Part shown: in pieces, positions 44,858 to 53,309 of the stretch
Position numbering within the stretch: the stretch's first letter is position 1
Layout: each line of letters begins with the position of its first letter
NCBI RefSeq assembly: GCF_002795245.1
Contig: NZ_PGVG01000023.1
Coordinates: forward strand, 1-64,000
Reading direction: 5' to 3'
Source of the DNA: Bradyrhizobium forestalis
GTDB lineage: Bacteria; Pseudomonadota; Alphaproteobacteria; Rhizobiales; Xanthobacteraceae
Length of the DNA: 64,000 nucleotides
Position numbers and translations under genes: made by a program
Notes under the pieces: model-generated
Told to the model about the DNA's origin: nothing
What the model saw: only the letters and a program-made list of their open reading frames with translations
The model's database searches: none

Positions 44858-46795
44858 ATGAATTCGCGCTCCAAGACCGCTGTCACAAAGTCTGCCCTCC
44901 GCAAGCCAGCCACCAAGTCATCCGCCGCCAAGACATCCGCCGCCAAGACATCCGCCGCCAAGAAATCCACCGCCAAGGCAAAGCCCTCCAAGCCGTCGCC
45001 CGCAAAGCCTGCGAGCAAAACCGGCAAGCTTCCGGAATGGAACCTGGCCGATCTCTATTCCGGGATCGACGCGCCGGAAGTGGCGCGCGATCTCGAAAAG
45101 TTGGATGCCGACTGCGTCGCCTTCGAGACGGACTACAAGGGCAAGCTGGCGACAGGGACAGCAAACGAAGATGGCGGAAAGTGGCTCGCCGAAGCGGTGC
45201 GACGCTATGAGGCGATCGACGATCTCGCCGGCCGTCTCGGCTCCTATGCCGGCCTCGTCCATGCCGGCGACAGCGTGGACCCTGCGATTTCAAAGTTTTA
45301 CGGCGACGTGTCCGAACGCCTGACGGCGGCGTCCACGCATCTGTTGTTCTTCGCGCTCGAGCTTAATCGGATCGATGACGATATTTTGACCCGCGCGATG
45401 CAGGCCGCCGAGCTCGCGCACTATCGTCCCTGGATCGAGGATCTGCGCAAGGAGAAGCCCTACCAGCTCGACGACAAGCTCGAGCAGCTCTTCCTGGAGA
45501 AGGCGCAGACCGGCTATTCCGCCTTCAACCGGCTGTTCGACCAGACCATCTCCGGCCTGCGCTTCAAGGTCGGGCCTAAGGAGCTCGCGATCGAGCCGAC
45601 GCTCAATCTGCTGCAGGACCGCGATGGCTCAAAGCGCAAGAGCGCGGCGGAGGCGCTGGCGAAAACCTTCAAGGCCAATGAGCGCACCTTTGCGCTGATC
45701 ACCAACACGCTCGCCAAGGACAAGGACATCTCCGACCGCTGGCGCGGTTTCAAGGACGTCGCGGATTCCCGCCATCTGAACAACCGCGTCGAGCGTGAGG
45801 TGGTCGACGCGCTGGTCGCCTCGGTCCGCGCGGCTTATCCGAAGCTGTCGCATCGCTATTACGCGCTGAAGGCGAAGTGGTTCGGCAAGAAGCGGCTGGC
45901 CTATTGGGACCGCAACGCGCCGCTGCCGTTTGCGGCGACCGACGTCATCGCCTGGCCGGAGGCGCGAGGCATGGTGCTGACGGCCTATCGCGGCTTCTCG
46001 CCCAAAATGGCCGATATCGCCGAGCGCTTCTTCACGGACCGCTGGATCGACGCGCCGGTGCGGCCGGGCAAGGTGCCGGGGGCGTTCTCGCATCCGACCA
46101 CGCCATCGGCGCACCCCTACGTGCTCATGAACTACCAGGGCAAGCCGCGCGACGTGATGACGCTCGCGCATGAGCTTGGCCATGGCGTCCATCAGGTGCT
46201 GGCGGCCAGGAACGGCGCGCTGATGGCGCCGACGCCGCTGACGCTGGCGGAGACCGCGAGCGTGTTCGGCGAGATGCTCACGTTCAAGCGTCTGCTTGCC
46301 CAGACCAGGAACGCAAAGCAGCGACAGGCGCTGCTCGCCGGCAAGGTCGAGGACATGATCAACACCGTGGTGCGGCAGATCGCGTTCTATTCCTTCGAGC
46401 GCGCGGTCCACACCGAGCGCAAGAACGGCGAGCTCACCGCGACCCGGCTCGGCGAGATCTGGCTGTCGGTGCAGGGCGAGAGCCTTGGGCCGGCGATCGA
46501 GATCAAGGCGGGCTACGAGAACTACTGGATGTACATCCCGCACTTCATCCACTCGCCGTTCTACGTCTACGCCTACGCCTTCGGCGATTGCCTGGTGAAC
46601 TCGCTCTACGCCGTCTACGAGAACGCGGCCGAAGGCTTTGCCGAGCGCTATCTCGACATGCTCGCCGCCGGCGGCACCAAGCATTATTCCGAGCTGCTGC
46701 GCCCGTTCGGGTTAGATGCCAAGGATCCCAAGTTTTGGGACGGTGGGCTCTCGGTCATCGCCGGGATGATCGACGAGCTCGAGGCGATGGGCTGA
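44858..46795 (+). CDS. pepF: M3-family oligoendopeptidase F with histone-H1-like N-terminal tail
   Basis: 645 residues. Residues 1-55 are almost only Ser, Ala, Lys, Thr and Pro, with tandem TSAAK units coded by 15-bp direct repeats; the enzyme proper starts at LPEWNLADLYSG. The zinc site is HELGH (438-442) with downstream Glu (ETASVFGEM). It cleaves short cytosolic peptides. The family is about 600 residues, so the basic tail is an addition of roughly 55. Its function could be nucleic-acid or membrane attachment, but is unknown. Confidence 0.93.
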   Translation: MNSRSKTAVTKSALRKPATKSSAAKTSAAKTSAAKKSTAKAKPSKPSPAKPASKTGKLPEWNLADLYSGIDAPEVARDLEKLDADCVAFETDYKGKLATGTANEDGGKWLAEAVRRYEAIDDLAGRLGSYAGLVHAGDSVDPAISKFYGDVSERLTAASTHLLFFALELNRIDDDILTRAMQAAELAHYRPWIEDLRKEKPYQLDDKLEQLFLEKAQTGYSAFNRLFDQTISGLRFKVGPKELAIEPTLNLLQDRDGSKRKSAAEALAKTFKANERTFALITNTLAKDKDISDRWRGFKDVADSRHLNNRVEREVVDALVASVRAAYPKLSHRYYALKAKWFGKKRLAYWDRNAPLPFAATDVIAWPEARGMVLTAYRGFSPKMADIAERFFTDRWIDAPVRPGKVPGAFSHPTTPSAHPYVLMNYQGKPRDVMTLAHELGHGVHQVLAARNGALMAPTPLTLAETASVFGEMLTFKRLLAQTRNAKQRQALLAGKVEDMINTVVRQIAFYSFERAVHTERKNGELTATRLGEIWLSVQGESLGPAIEIKAGYENYWMYIPHFIHSPFYVYAYAFGDCLVNSLYAVYENAAEGFAERYLDMLAAGGTKHYSELLRPFGLDAKDPKFWDGGLSVIAGMIDELEAMG

Positions 46796-46859
46796 GGGCG
46801 AAATGCCTTCTTTGGAAGCAGGTTCCGTAAAACATTTGTTGAACGGTCGGGCGGGTGAT

Positions 46860-46877
46860 GTTATACAAATGTATAAC
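46860..46877. promoter_or_regulatory. Operator of the AbrB-Doc toxin-antitoxin module
   Basis: GTTATACA (46860-46867), AA, TGTATAAC (46870-46877): a perfect 18-bp palindrome 11 bp ahead of the antitoxin start codon, covering the probable -10 region (TATACA). It fits a dimeric AbrB-type antitoxin repressing its own operon. Confidence 0.65.
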
Positions 46878-46888
46878 GAGGTGCGGCC

Positions 46889-47155
46889 ATGAACGAAAAC
46901 ACGGACCCCAAGGACCTGAAGAATGAGTCCACTGTGCTTCAGGTGCGCAAGATAGGTAATTCAATCGGCGTGATCCTGCCGAAGGAACTCGCGGCTCGTC
47001 TGAATCTCCAAGAGGGCGACAAGCTGTTTCCGGTTGGGCAATCGGACGGTGGCGTCTTGCTGACGCCGCATGATCCCGACTTCGAAAGAGCGATGGAAGT
47101 CGCGAGGCGAGGCATGAAGCGTTATCACAACGCCCTCGCCGAGCTTGCCAAATGA
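46889..47155 (+). CDS. AbrB/MazE-type antitoxin
   Basis: 88 residues. The swapped-hairpin DNA-binding domain is at about 18-62 (LQVRKIGNSIGVILPKELAARL, then LQEGDKLFPV); the acidic-to-basic C-terminal tail (DPDFERAMEVARRGMKRYHN) should wrap the toxin. Its ATG-containing end overlaps the toxin start by 4 bp (ATGA). It probably both neutralises the toxin and represses the operon through the palindrome just upstream. Codon use is less GC-biased than nearby core genes. Confidence 0.9.
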   Translation: MNENTDPKDLKNESTVLQVRKIGNSIGVILPKELAARLNLQEGDKLFPVGQSDGGVLLTPHDPDFERAMEVARRGMKRYHNALAELAK

Positions 47156-47538
47156 GCGAGCCGTTCTGGCTGACGCGTCGAATCATCATTGCGATCCACG
47201 ACGAACAGCTGGCGATCCATGGTGGTGCAAGCGGCCTTCGGGACGAGGGCATGCTCGACTCTGCGCTCGATCGGCCGAGAAACAAATGGTCGTACGAGAA
47301 CGCTGATCTCCCCGAATTGGCGGCAGCTTACGCCTTCGGCATTGCGCGCAACCATCCGTTCGTCGACGGGAATAAGCGCACGTCTCTGCTGGCGCTGTAC
47401 ACGTTTCTCGGTGTGAACGGTGTCGATTTCGTTGTGCCCGAGGCGGAAGCTGCAGCCATCATCCTTTCCCTTGCCGCTGGCGAAGTCAGCGAGGAAAGCC
47501 TCACGCGCTGGATCCGCGACAATTGGGATTCCAAATGA
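47152..47538 (+). CDS. doc: Death-on-curing (Doc/Fic) family toxin
   Basis: 128 residues. The Doc-type Fic motif HPFVDGNKR is at 68-76, with the HxFx(D/N)GNKR core complete, so kinase activity toward elongation factor Tu, as in phage P1 Doc, is plausible. GASGLRDEGMLDSALDRP is the usual N-terminal Doc block. It overlaps the antitoxin gene. Most Doc toxins pair with Phd antitoxins; here the partner is AbrB type. The module is intact in sequence. Confidence 0.9.
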   Translation: MSEPFWLTRRIIIAIHDEQLAIHGGASGLRDEGMLDSALDRPRNKWSYENADLPELAAAYAFGIARNHPFVDGNKRTSLLALYTFLGVNGVDFVVPEAEAAAIILSLAAGEVSEESLTRWIRDNWDSK

Positions 47539-47635
47539 CCTGATTTGCGGGAAAACCCCGCCTCGGTGCCGTTGCCCTGCCCAAAGCTTTGCGGTATCCC
47601 AGCCCAAGAATTGGACTTTCGACTGGGGACATTCC

Positions 47636-47788
47636 ATGGCTGACCATAGCGAAGTGGCGTACAGCACCGCCGACGGCAACGACTACGTTGCTCACGAGCA
47701 GACCTACGAGGGCTTCATCAAGCTGGTGAAGTACGGCACGGCCTCGGTCGCGCTCATCGTGATCCTGATGGCGATCTTCCTGACCTGA
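47636..47788 (+). CDS. aa3-type cytochrome c oxidase subunit IV
   Basis: 50 residues from ATG 47636. The pattern DYVAHEQTYEGFIKLVKYGTASVALIVIL with one C-terminal membrane segment is the bacterial COX4_pro_2 family, a small accessory subunit of aa3 oxidase found in alphaproteobacteria. The catalytic subunits are not nearby. It lies ahead of the transhydrogenase operon, 137 bp away, as often in Rhizobiales. Confidence 0.9.
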   Translation: MADHSEVAYSTADGNDYVAHEQTYEGFIKLVKYGTASVALIVILMAIFLT

Positions 47789-47925
47789 TCGATCGGCGGC
47801 TGCACACGCCAGCGGCAGCAGCTGCCCAGAAAATTTGCATCCAAGCCGGTGCCAAAACCGGTATCGAACGCCGCGGGAGTAACGCTTAGTTTGCGCGCGC
47901 GCTGTCCTGCGCCGCCGGAGGCCTC

Positions 47926-49053
47926 ATGAAGATTGCCGTTGCCAAGGAAATCGATCCGCTCGAACCGCGGGTCGCTGCTTCGCCCGATACGGTGAAGAAG
48001 TTCAAGGCGTTGGGCGCCGAGATCGCCGTCGAGCCGGGTGCCGGCATCAAGTCGGGCCTGCCGGATTCCGAATTCACCGCGGTTGGCGCCACCGTTAGTG
48101 CCGACGCGCTCAAGGACGCGGACATCATCATCAAGGTGAAACGTCCCGAGGCGTCGGAGCTCGCGCAGTACAAGCGCGGCGCGCTGGTCATCGCCATCAT
48201 GGATCCCTATGGCAACGAGGCCGCGCTGAAGGCGATCGCCGATGCCGGCGTTGCCGCCTTCGCGATGGAGCTGATGCCGCGCATCACCCGCGCGCAGGTG
48301 ATGGACGTGCTGTCCTCGCAGGCCAACCTCGCCGGCTACCGCGCCGTGATCGAGGGTGCCGAGGCGTTCGGCCGCGCCTTCCCGATGATGATGACCGCCG
48401 CCGGCACCGTGCCTGCGGCGAAGGTGTTTGTGATGGGCGTCGGCGTTGCCGGTCTCCAGGCGATCGCGACCGCGCGCCGTCTCGGCGCTGTCGTCACCGC
48501 GACCGACGTGCGGCCCGCCACCAAGGAGCAGGTCGAATCCCTCGGCGCAAAATTCCTCGCCGTCGAGGACGAGGAGTTCAAGAACGCGCAGACCGCCGGC
48601 GGCTACGCCAAGGAGATGTCCAAGGAGTACCAGGCCAAGCAGGCCGCGCTCACCGCCGAGCACATCAAGAAGCAGGACATCGTGATCACCACCGCGCTGA
48701 TCCCGGGCCGGCCGGCGCCGAGGCTTGTCAGCGCCGACATGGTCAAGTCGATGAAGCCCGGCTCGGTGCTGGTCGATCTCGCCGTCGAGCGCGGCGGCAA
48801 TGTCGAGGGTGCGAAGCCGGGCGAGGTCGTCGATGCCGATGGCATCAAGATCGTTGGCTACACCAACGTCGCCGGCCGCGTCGCGGCCTCGGCCTCCAGC
48901 CTCTATGCCCGCAATCTGTTCTCTTTCATCGAGACCATGGTCGACAAGAAAGAGAAGAAGCTCGCCGTCAACTGGGACGACGAGCTGGTCAAGGCCACCG
49001 CGCTCACGAAAGACGGCGCGGTGATCCACCCGAACTTCCAGCCGAAGGCTTAA
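47926..49053 (+). CDS. pntAA: NAD(P) transhydrogenase subunit alpha part 1 (NAD-binding)
   Basis: 375 residues, domain I of the proton-translocating transhydrogenase. MKIAVAKEIDPLEPRVAASP at the start, then the Rossmann region VFVMGVGVAGLQAIATARRLGA and the mobile loop. Cytosolic, binds NAD(H) and passes hydride to domain III in PntB. First gene of a three-gene operon with pntAB and pntB, the split-alpha arrangement usual in alphaproteobacteria. Confidence 0.96.
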   Translation: MKIAVAKEIDPLEPRVAASPDTVKKFKALGAEIAVEPGAGIKSGLPDSEFTAVGATVSADALKDADIIIKVKRPEASELAQYKRGALVIAIMDPYGNEAALKAIADAGVAAFAMELMPRITRAQVMDVLSSQANLAGYRAVIEGAEAFGRAFPMMMTAAGTVPAAKVFVMGVGVAGLQAIATARRLGAVVTATDVRPATKEQVESLGAKFLAVEDEEFKNAQTAGGYAKEMSKEYQAKQAALTAEHIKKQDIVITTALIPGRPAPRLVSADMVKSMKPGSVLVDLAVERGGNVEGAKPGEVVDADGIKIVGYTNVAGRVAASASSLYARNLFSFIETMVDKKEKKLAVNWDDELVKATALTKDGAVIHPNFQPKA

Positions 49054-49064
49054 GGAGAGCCGCC

Positions 49065-49382
49065 ATGGAGCATGCTGCACAGGTCGTCGACCCCTTCATC
49101 TTCCGGCTGTCGATCTTCGTCCTCGCCGTCTTCGTCGGCTATTTCGTGGTGTGGTCGGTGACGCCCGCGCTGCACACGCCGCTGATGAGCGTCACCAACG
49201 CGATCTCCTCGGTGATCGTGGTCGGCGCGCTGCTTGCCGGCGGCGTCGCGAATGTCTCGAGCGGCTCGGGCTGGGCGCGCGCCTTCGGCTTCGTCGCGCT
49301 GATCTTCGCCTGCGTGAACATTTTTGGCGGCTTCCTTGTCACCCAGCGCATGCTGGCGATGTACAAGAAGAAGTCGAAGTAA
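49065..49382 (+). CDS. pntAB: NAD(P) transhydrogenase subunit alpha part 2
   Basis: 105 residues with three to four membrane segments (for example FRLSIFVLAVFVGYFVVWSV), the membrane part of the alpha subunit. It follows pntAA after 11 bp; in E. coli these two are fused. Together with the membrane part of PntB it makes the proton channel. AGGAGAGCCGCC precedes the ATG. Confidence 0.94.
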   Translation: MEHAAQVVDPFIFRLSIFVLAVFVGYFVVWSVTPALHTPLMSVTNAISSVIVVGALLAGGVANVSSGSGWARAFGFVALIFACVNIFGGFLVTQRMLAMYKKKSK

Positions 49383-49421
49383 GCGGCCACCTCGGGCTGA
49401 AGGGATCAATGGGGACCTGAG

Positions 49422-50819
49422 ATGAGCGCCAACCTCTCTGCATTTCTGTATCTCGTGGCGGGAGTGCTGTTCATCCTGTCGCTGCGCGGGCTGTCGAGCC
49501 CGGCATCGTCGCGCCAGGGCAATCTGTTCGGCATGATCGGCATGGCGATCGCGGTCGCCACGACGCTTGCCAACCATCCGCCCGCAGACGGTCTCGCCTG
49601 GGTGCTCGTCATCGTCGGCATCGCGATCGGCGGCGGCATCGGCGCAGTGATCGCCCGCCGCGTGCCGATGACCTCGATGCCGGAGCTGGTCGCCGCCTTC
49701 CACTCGCTGGTCGGCATGGCCGCGGTGCTGGTCGCGGCCGGCGCGTTCTACGCGCCCGAGGCATTCGACATCGGCACCCCCGGCAATATCCATCCGCAGA
49801 GCCTGATCGAGATGTCGCTCGGCGTCGCCATCGGCGCGCTGACCTTCACCGGCTCGGTGATCGCCTTCCTCAAGCTGTCCGCGCGCATGAGTGGCGCGCC
49901 GATCATTCTGCCCGCCCGCCACATCATCAACATCGCGCTGGCCTTGGCGCTGGTGTTCTTCATCGTTCGTCTCGTCCTCACCGGCGGCGCGTTCGACTTC
50001 TGGATGATCACCATCCTCGCCCTGGCGCTCGGCGTGCTCATGATCATCCCGATCGGCGGCGCCGACATGCCGGTCGTGATCTCGATGCTGAACTCCTATT
50101 CCGGCTGGGCCGCGGCCGGCATCGGCTTCACGCTCGGCAATTCCGCGCTGATCATCACGGGCGCGCTGGTCGGCTCCTCGGGCGCGATCCTGTCCTACAT
50201 CATGTGCCACGCGATGAACCGGTCCTTCATCTCGGTCATCCTCGGCGGCTTCGGCGGCGAGACCGCCGCGGCTGGCGGTGCTACGGGCGAGCAGAAGCCC
50301 GCCAAGCTCGGCTCGGCTGACGATGCGGCCTTCATCATGAAGAACGCCTCCAAGGTCATCATCGTGCCCGGCTACGGCATGGCGGTGGCGCAGGCCCAGC
50401 ACGCGCTGCGCGAGATGGCCGACATGTTGAAGAAGGAAGGCGTCGAGGTGAAATACGCCATTCACCCGGTCGCCGGCCGTATGCCCGGCCACATGAACGT
50501 GCTGCTCGCCGAAGCCAACGTGCCCTATGACGAGGTGTTCGAGCTCGAGGACATCAACTCCGAATTCGCGCAGGCCGACATTGCCTTCGTGATCGGCGCC
50601 AACGACGTCACCAACCCGGCGGCCGAAGAGGACAAGTCCTCGCCGATCTACGGTATGCCGGTGCTGCAGGTCTGGAAGGCCGGCACGGTGATGTTCATCA
50701 AGCGCTCGCTGGCGTCGGGCTATGCCGGCATCGACAATCCGCTGTTCTATCGCGACAACACCATGATGCTGCTCGGCGACGCCAAGAAGGTCACCGAGAA
50801 CATCGTCAAGGCAATGTAA
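49422..50819 (+). CDS. pntB: NAD(P) transhydrogenase subunit beta
   Basis: 465 residues. About nine membrane segments in the first 270 residues, then domain III that binds NADP(H): VIIVPGYGMAVAQAQHALRE, HPVAGRMPGHMNVLLAEANVPYDEV, FVIGANDVTNPAA. Uses the proton gradient to drive NADPH production. Ends the pnt operon; no terminator seen. Confidence 0.96.
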   Translation: MSANLSAFLYLVAGVLFILSLRGLSSPASSRQGNLFGMIGMAIAVATTLANHPPADGLAWVLVIVGIAIGGGIGAVIARRVPMTSMPELVAAFHSLVGMAAVLVAAGAFYAPEAFDIGTPGNIHPQSLIEMSLGVAIGALTFTGSVIAFLKLSARMSGAPIILPARHIINIALALALVFFIVRLVLTGGAFDFWMITILALALGVLMIIPIGGADMPVVISMLNSYSGWAAAGIGFTLGNSALIITGALVGSSGAILSYIMCHAMNRSFISVILGGFGGETAAAGGATGEQKPAKLGSADDAAFIMKNASKVIIVPGYGMAVAQAQHALREMADMLKKEGVEVKYAIHPVAGRMPGHMNVLLAEANVPYDEVFELEDINSEFAQADIAFVIGANDVTNPAAEEDKSSPIYGMPVLQVWKAGTVMFIKRSLASGYAGIDNPLFYRDNTMMLLGDAKKVTENIVKAM

Positions 50820-51027
50820 CGCGGAAGGGACCGTGGCCATCAACAAGGAATGGCACCGGTCCCACCCCACGCCGCCCAAATCCACGCGCGCGCAGCGCGT
50901 CAAATGACACGCCGCCCACAACGCGGCGTGCGGCTGCCGCGACGTTCCGCCGAACCTCCGGCCCGATGTCATGAAATTGCTGCGGAGCCGTCGCAAGCCC
51001 TGGCTCAACCGAGGACCGGGCCGGGCA

Positions 51028-51828
51028 ATGATGACCATCGTCAAGTGGACCGCCATCCTGCTAGTGACCGTCTATTGCGCCGGTCTCGTCGTGCTGTATG
51101 TCCACCAGCGCGAGATGCTGTTTCCGATCCCGCCCATCGGCCGCACAGCTCCCGATGCCGCGGGCCTTCCCGAGGCGGAAGAGCACGTCCTGACCACGTC
51201 GGATGGCGAGAAGGTCATCGTCTGGCACGTGCCGGCGAAGCCCGGTCATTCCGTGATCCTGTACTTCCCGGGCAATGGCGATTTTCTCGCCGGCCGCGTC
51301 AGCCGTTTCAAGGCGATGACCGCCGACGGCACCGGCCTCGTCGCCTTGTCCTATCGCGGCTATGCCGGCTCGAGCGGGATGCCGAGCGAACGGGGACTGC
51401 TGTACGATGCTGCGACCGCTTACGCCTTCACCACTGCGCGCTATGGAGCGGAACGAATCGTCACGTGGGGCTTCTCGCTGGGGACGGGCGTGGCAGTTGC
51501 CATCGCCTCGGAACATCGCGTGGGAAAACTCATCCTGGAGGCGCCCTATACATCGACCGTCGACGTTGCGGCTTCGTCGTTCTGGTTCGTTCCGGTCCGC
51601 CTTCTGATGCGCGATCCGTTCCATTCGGACCAGCGCATGGCGCGCGTCACGGTGCCGCTGCTCGTCATGCATGGCACCAATGACCTTGCCATTTCGATCA
51701 TCTTCGGAGAGCGTCTGTTCGCGCTCGCCCATGAGCCCAAGCGGTTCGTTCGCATGGTGGGCGGCGGACACGACAATCTCGATCAATATGGCGCGATCGA
51801 AACGGCGAGAGGCTTCATTGGCGGCTGA
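51028..51828 (+). CDS. Membrane-anchored alpha/beta hydrolase (BEM46/ABHD13-like)
   Basis: 266 residues from ATG 51028, 12 bases after GAGGA; an ATG at 50971 would add 19 residues. N-terminal anchor (WTAILLVTVYCAGLVVLYVH), then an alpha/beta hydrolase fold: oxyanion region FPGNGD, nucleophile elbow GFSLG, catalytic Asp in HGTNDLAI and His in GGGHDN. Substrate unknown. Its 3' end overlaps the start of the antiporter gene. Confidence 0.85.
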   Translation: MMTIVKWTAILLVTVYCAGLVVLYVHQREMLFPIPPIGRTAPDAAGLPEAEEHVLTTSDGEKVIVWHVPAKPGHSVILYFPGNGDFLAGRVSRFKAMTADGTGLVALSYRGYAGSSGMPSERGLLYDAATAYAFTTARYGAERIVTWGFSLGTGVAVAIASEHRVGKLILEAPYTSTVDVAASSFWFVPVRLLMRDPFHSDQRMARVTVPLLVMHGTNDLAISIIFGERLFALAHEPKRFVRMVGGGHDNLDQYGAIETARGFIGG

Positions 51829-53260
51829 CGGCTTGGTTAAACGTTACGTTCCCGCGCTCGCTGTCTCCTGCTTGACGCTTCTGCCGCAGAATGCGCTTGC
51901 GGCGACTGGACTCGACGGTGCGGCGATGCGCTGGCCCTATGCGCTGCCCTTTGCCGGCTTGTTGCTGTCGATCGCTCTGGGGCCGCTGCTGTTTGCAAAA
52001 TTCTGGCACCATCATTACGGCAAGATCGCTGCTGCCTGGTCGCTGCTGGCGCTCGCCTCGCTCGTCGTCTTCGCCGGCGGCACGGCGACGCTGGCGGCGC
52101 TCGTTCATGCCATGCTCGCCGAATATCTCGGCTTCATCGTGCTGCTGTTCTCGCTCTACGTCGTGGCCGGTGGCATCCTCATCACAGGGGACATCAAGGC
52201 GACGCCGGCGACCAATGTGGGCATCCTCGCACTTGGCACGTTCGGGGCGAGCGTCGTCGGCACCACGGGTGCCGCGATGATCCTGATCCGCCCCTTGCTC
52301 CGCGCCAACCGGCTGCGGCGCCACAACACCCACGTCGTCATCTTCTTCATCATCCTGGTGGCCAATGTCGGTGGTGCGCTCAGCCCGCTTGGCGATCCCC
52401 CGCTCTTCGTCGGCTTCCTGCACGGTGTCGACTTCTTCTGGACCACGCGGACCATCTGGTTGCAGACCGTGATCGTGGCCGGGCTGCTGCTCGCCATCTT
52501 CGTCGCAATCGACGTCTGGCGCTTCCAGAGCGAGCCGCCGCCCGATGACACCGGCCCCGCGCAGCCGGTCCGCATCCGCGGCCTCGTCAATCTGGTGCTG
52601 ATCGCGGCCATCGTCGCCAGCCTGCTCGTCTCGGCGGTGTGGAAGCCCGGCATCGCGGTCGACATTCTCGGCACCAAGCTGGACCTGGAGGACGTCGTCC
52701 GCAATTTGGTTCTGCTGGCCATCGCGGCGCTGTCGGTGTGGCTGACGCCCGACGAGCACAGGCAGGCCAACGGCTTCACCTGGGAGCCGATCCGCGAGGT
52801 CGCCAAACTGTTCGCAGGGATCTTTGTCGCCATCATCCCGGTCATTGCCATGCTCAATGCCGGCCATCACGGTGCGTTCGCCTGGCTGCTGTCGGCCGTG
52901 ACGGAGCCGAACGGCGTACCGCGCGAGGCCGCCTATTTCTGGTTCACCGGCCTGATGTCCGCGTTCCTCGACAACGCGCCGACATATCTGTTGTTCTTCG
53001 AGCTCGCCGGTGGCGACCCGCAGGTGCTGATGCATGAGCTCTCCGGCACGCTCGCTTCGATCTCCATGGGGGCGGTCTACATGGGCGCGCTCACCTATGT
53101 CGGCAACGCGCCGAACTTCATGGTGAGCAGCATTGCCAGCGAGAATGGCATCGAGATGCCGAGCTTCTTCGGCTATCTGCTGCGCGCGGGCGCCGTGCTG
53201 ATCCCGCTGTTCCTGCTGCTGACGTTCCTGCCGGTCGCCCCGATCCTGCACTGGCATTGA
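51818..53260 (+). CDS. Sodium:proton antiporter-like membrane protein (CitMHS_2/NhaD group)
   Basis: 480 residues if it starts at the TTG at 51818, which has GAGAGG 5 bases before it; an ATG at 51788 without a ribosome site would add 10. Signal-like segment first (ALAVSCLTLLPQNALA), then about eleven membrane segments. Conserved GTTGAAMIL, GGALSPLGDPPLFVGFL and LDNAPTYLLFF are ion-transporter (ArsB/NhaD superfamily) features. Ion is inferred from the family. Overlaps the hydrolase gene by 11 bp. Confidence 0.85.
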   Translation: MAADGLVKRYVPALAVSCLTLLPQNALAATGLDGAAMRWPYALPFAGLLLSIALGPLLFAKFWHHHYGKIAAAWSLLALASLVVFAGGTATLAALVHAMLAEYLGFIVLLFSLYVVAGGILITGDIKATPATNVGILALGTFGASVVGTTGAAMILIRPLLRANRLRRHNTHVVIFFIILVANVGGALSPLGDPPLFVGFLHGVDFFWTTRTIWLQTVIVAGLLLAIFVAIDVWRFQSEPPPDDTGPAQPVRIRGLVNLVLIAAIVASLLVSAVWKPGIAVDILGTKLDLEDVVRNLVLLAIAALSVWLTPDEHRQANGFTWEPIREVAKLFAGIFVAIIPVIAMLNAGHHGAFAWLLSAVTEPNGVPREAAYFWFTGLMSAFLDNAPTYLLFFELAGGDPQVLMHELSGTLASISMGAVYMGALTYVGNAPNFMVSSIASENGIEMPSFFGYLLRAGAVLIPLFLLLTFLPVAPILHWH

Positions 53261-53309
53261 ATCTCGCGCCTGATTTGCTACTGCTCATTCAAGCAACTGG
53301 AAGCGGTGT

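Noticed and set aside
44890..44990. Tandem 15-bp repeats as a CRISPR or minisatellite
   Set aside because: They are in frame within the pepF N terminus, with no spacers; coded TSAAK units.
49050..51056. 668-codon minus-strand frame opposite pntAB and pntB
   Set aside because: His/Asp/Arg-rich shadow typical of antisense frames in GC-rich membrane protein genes.
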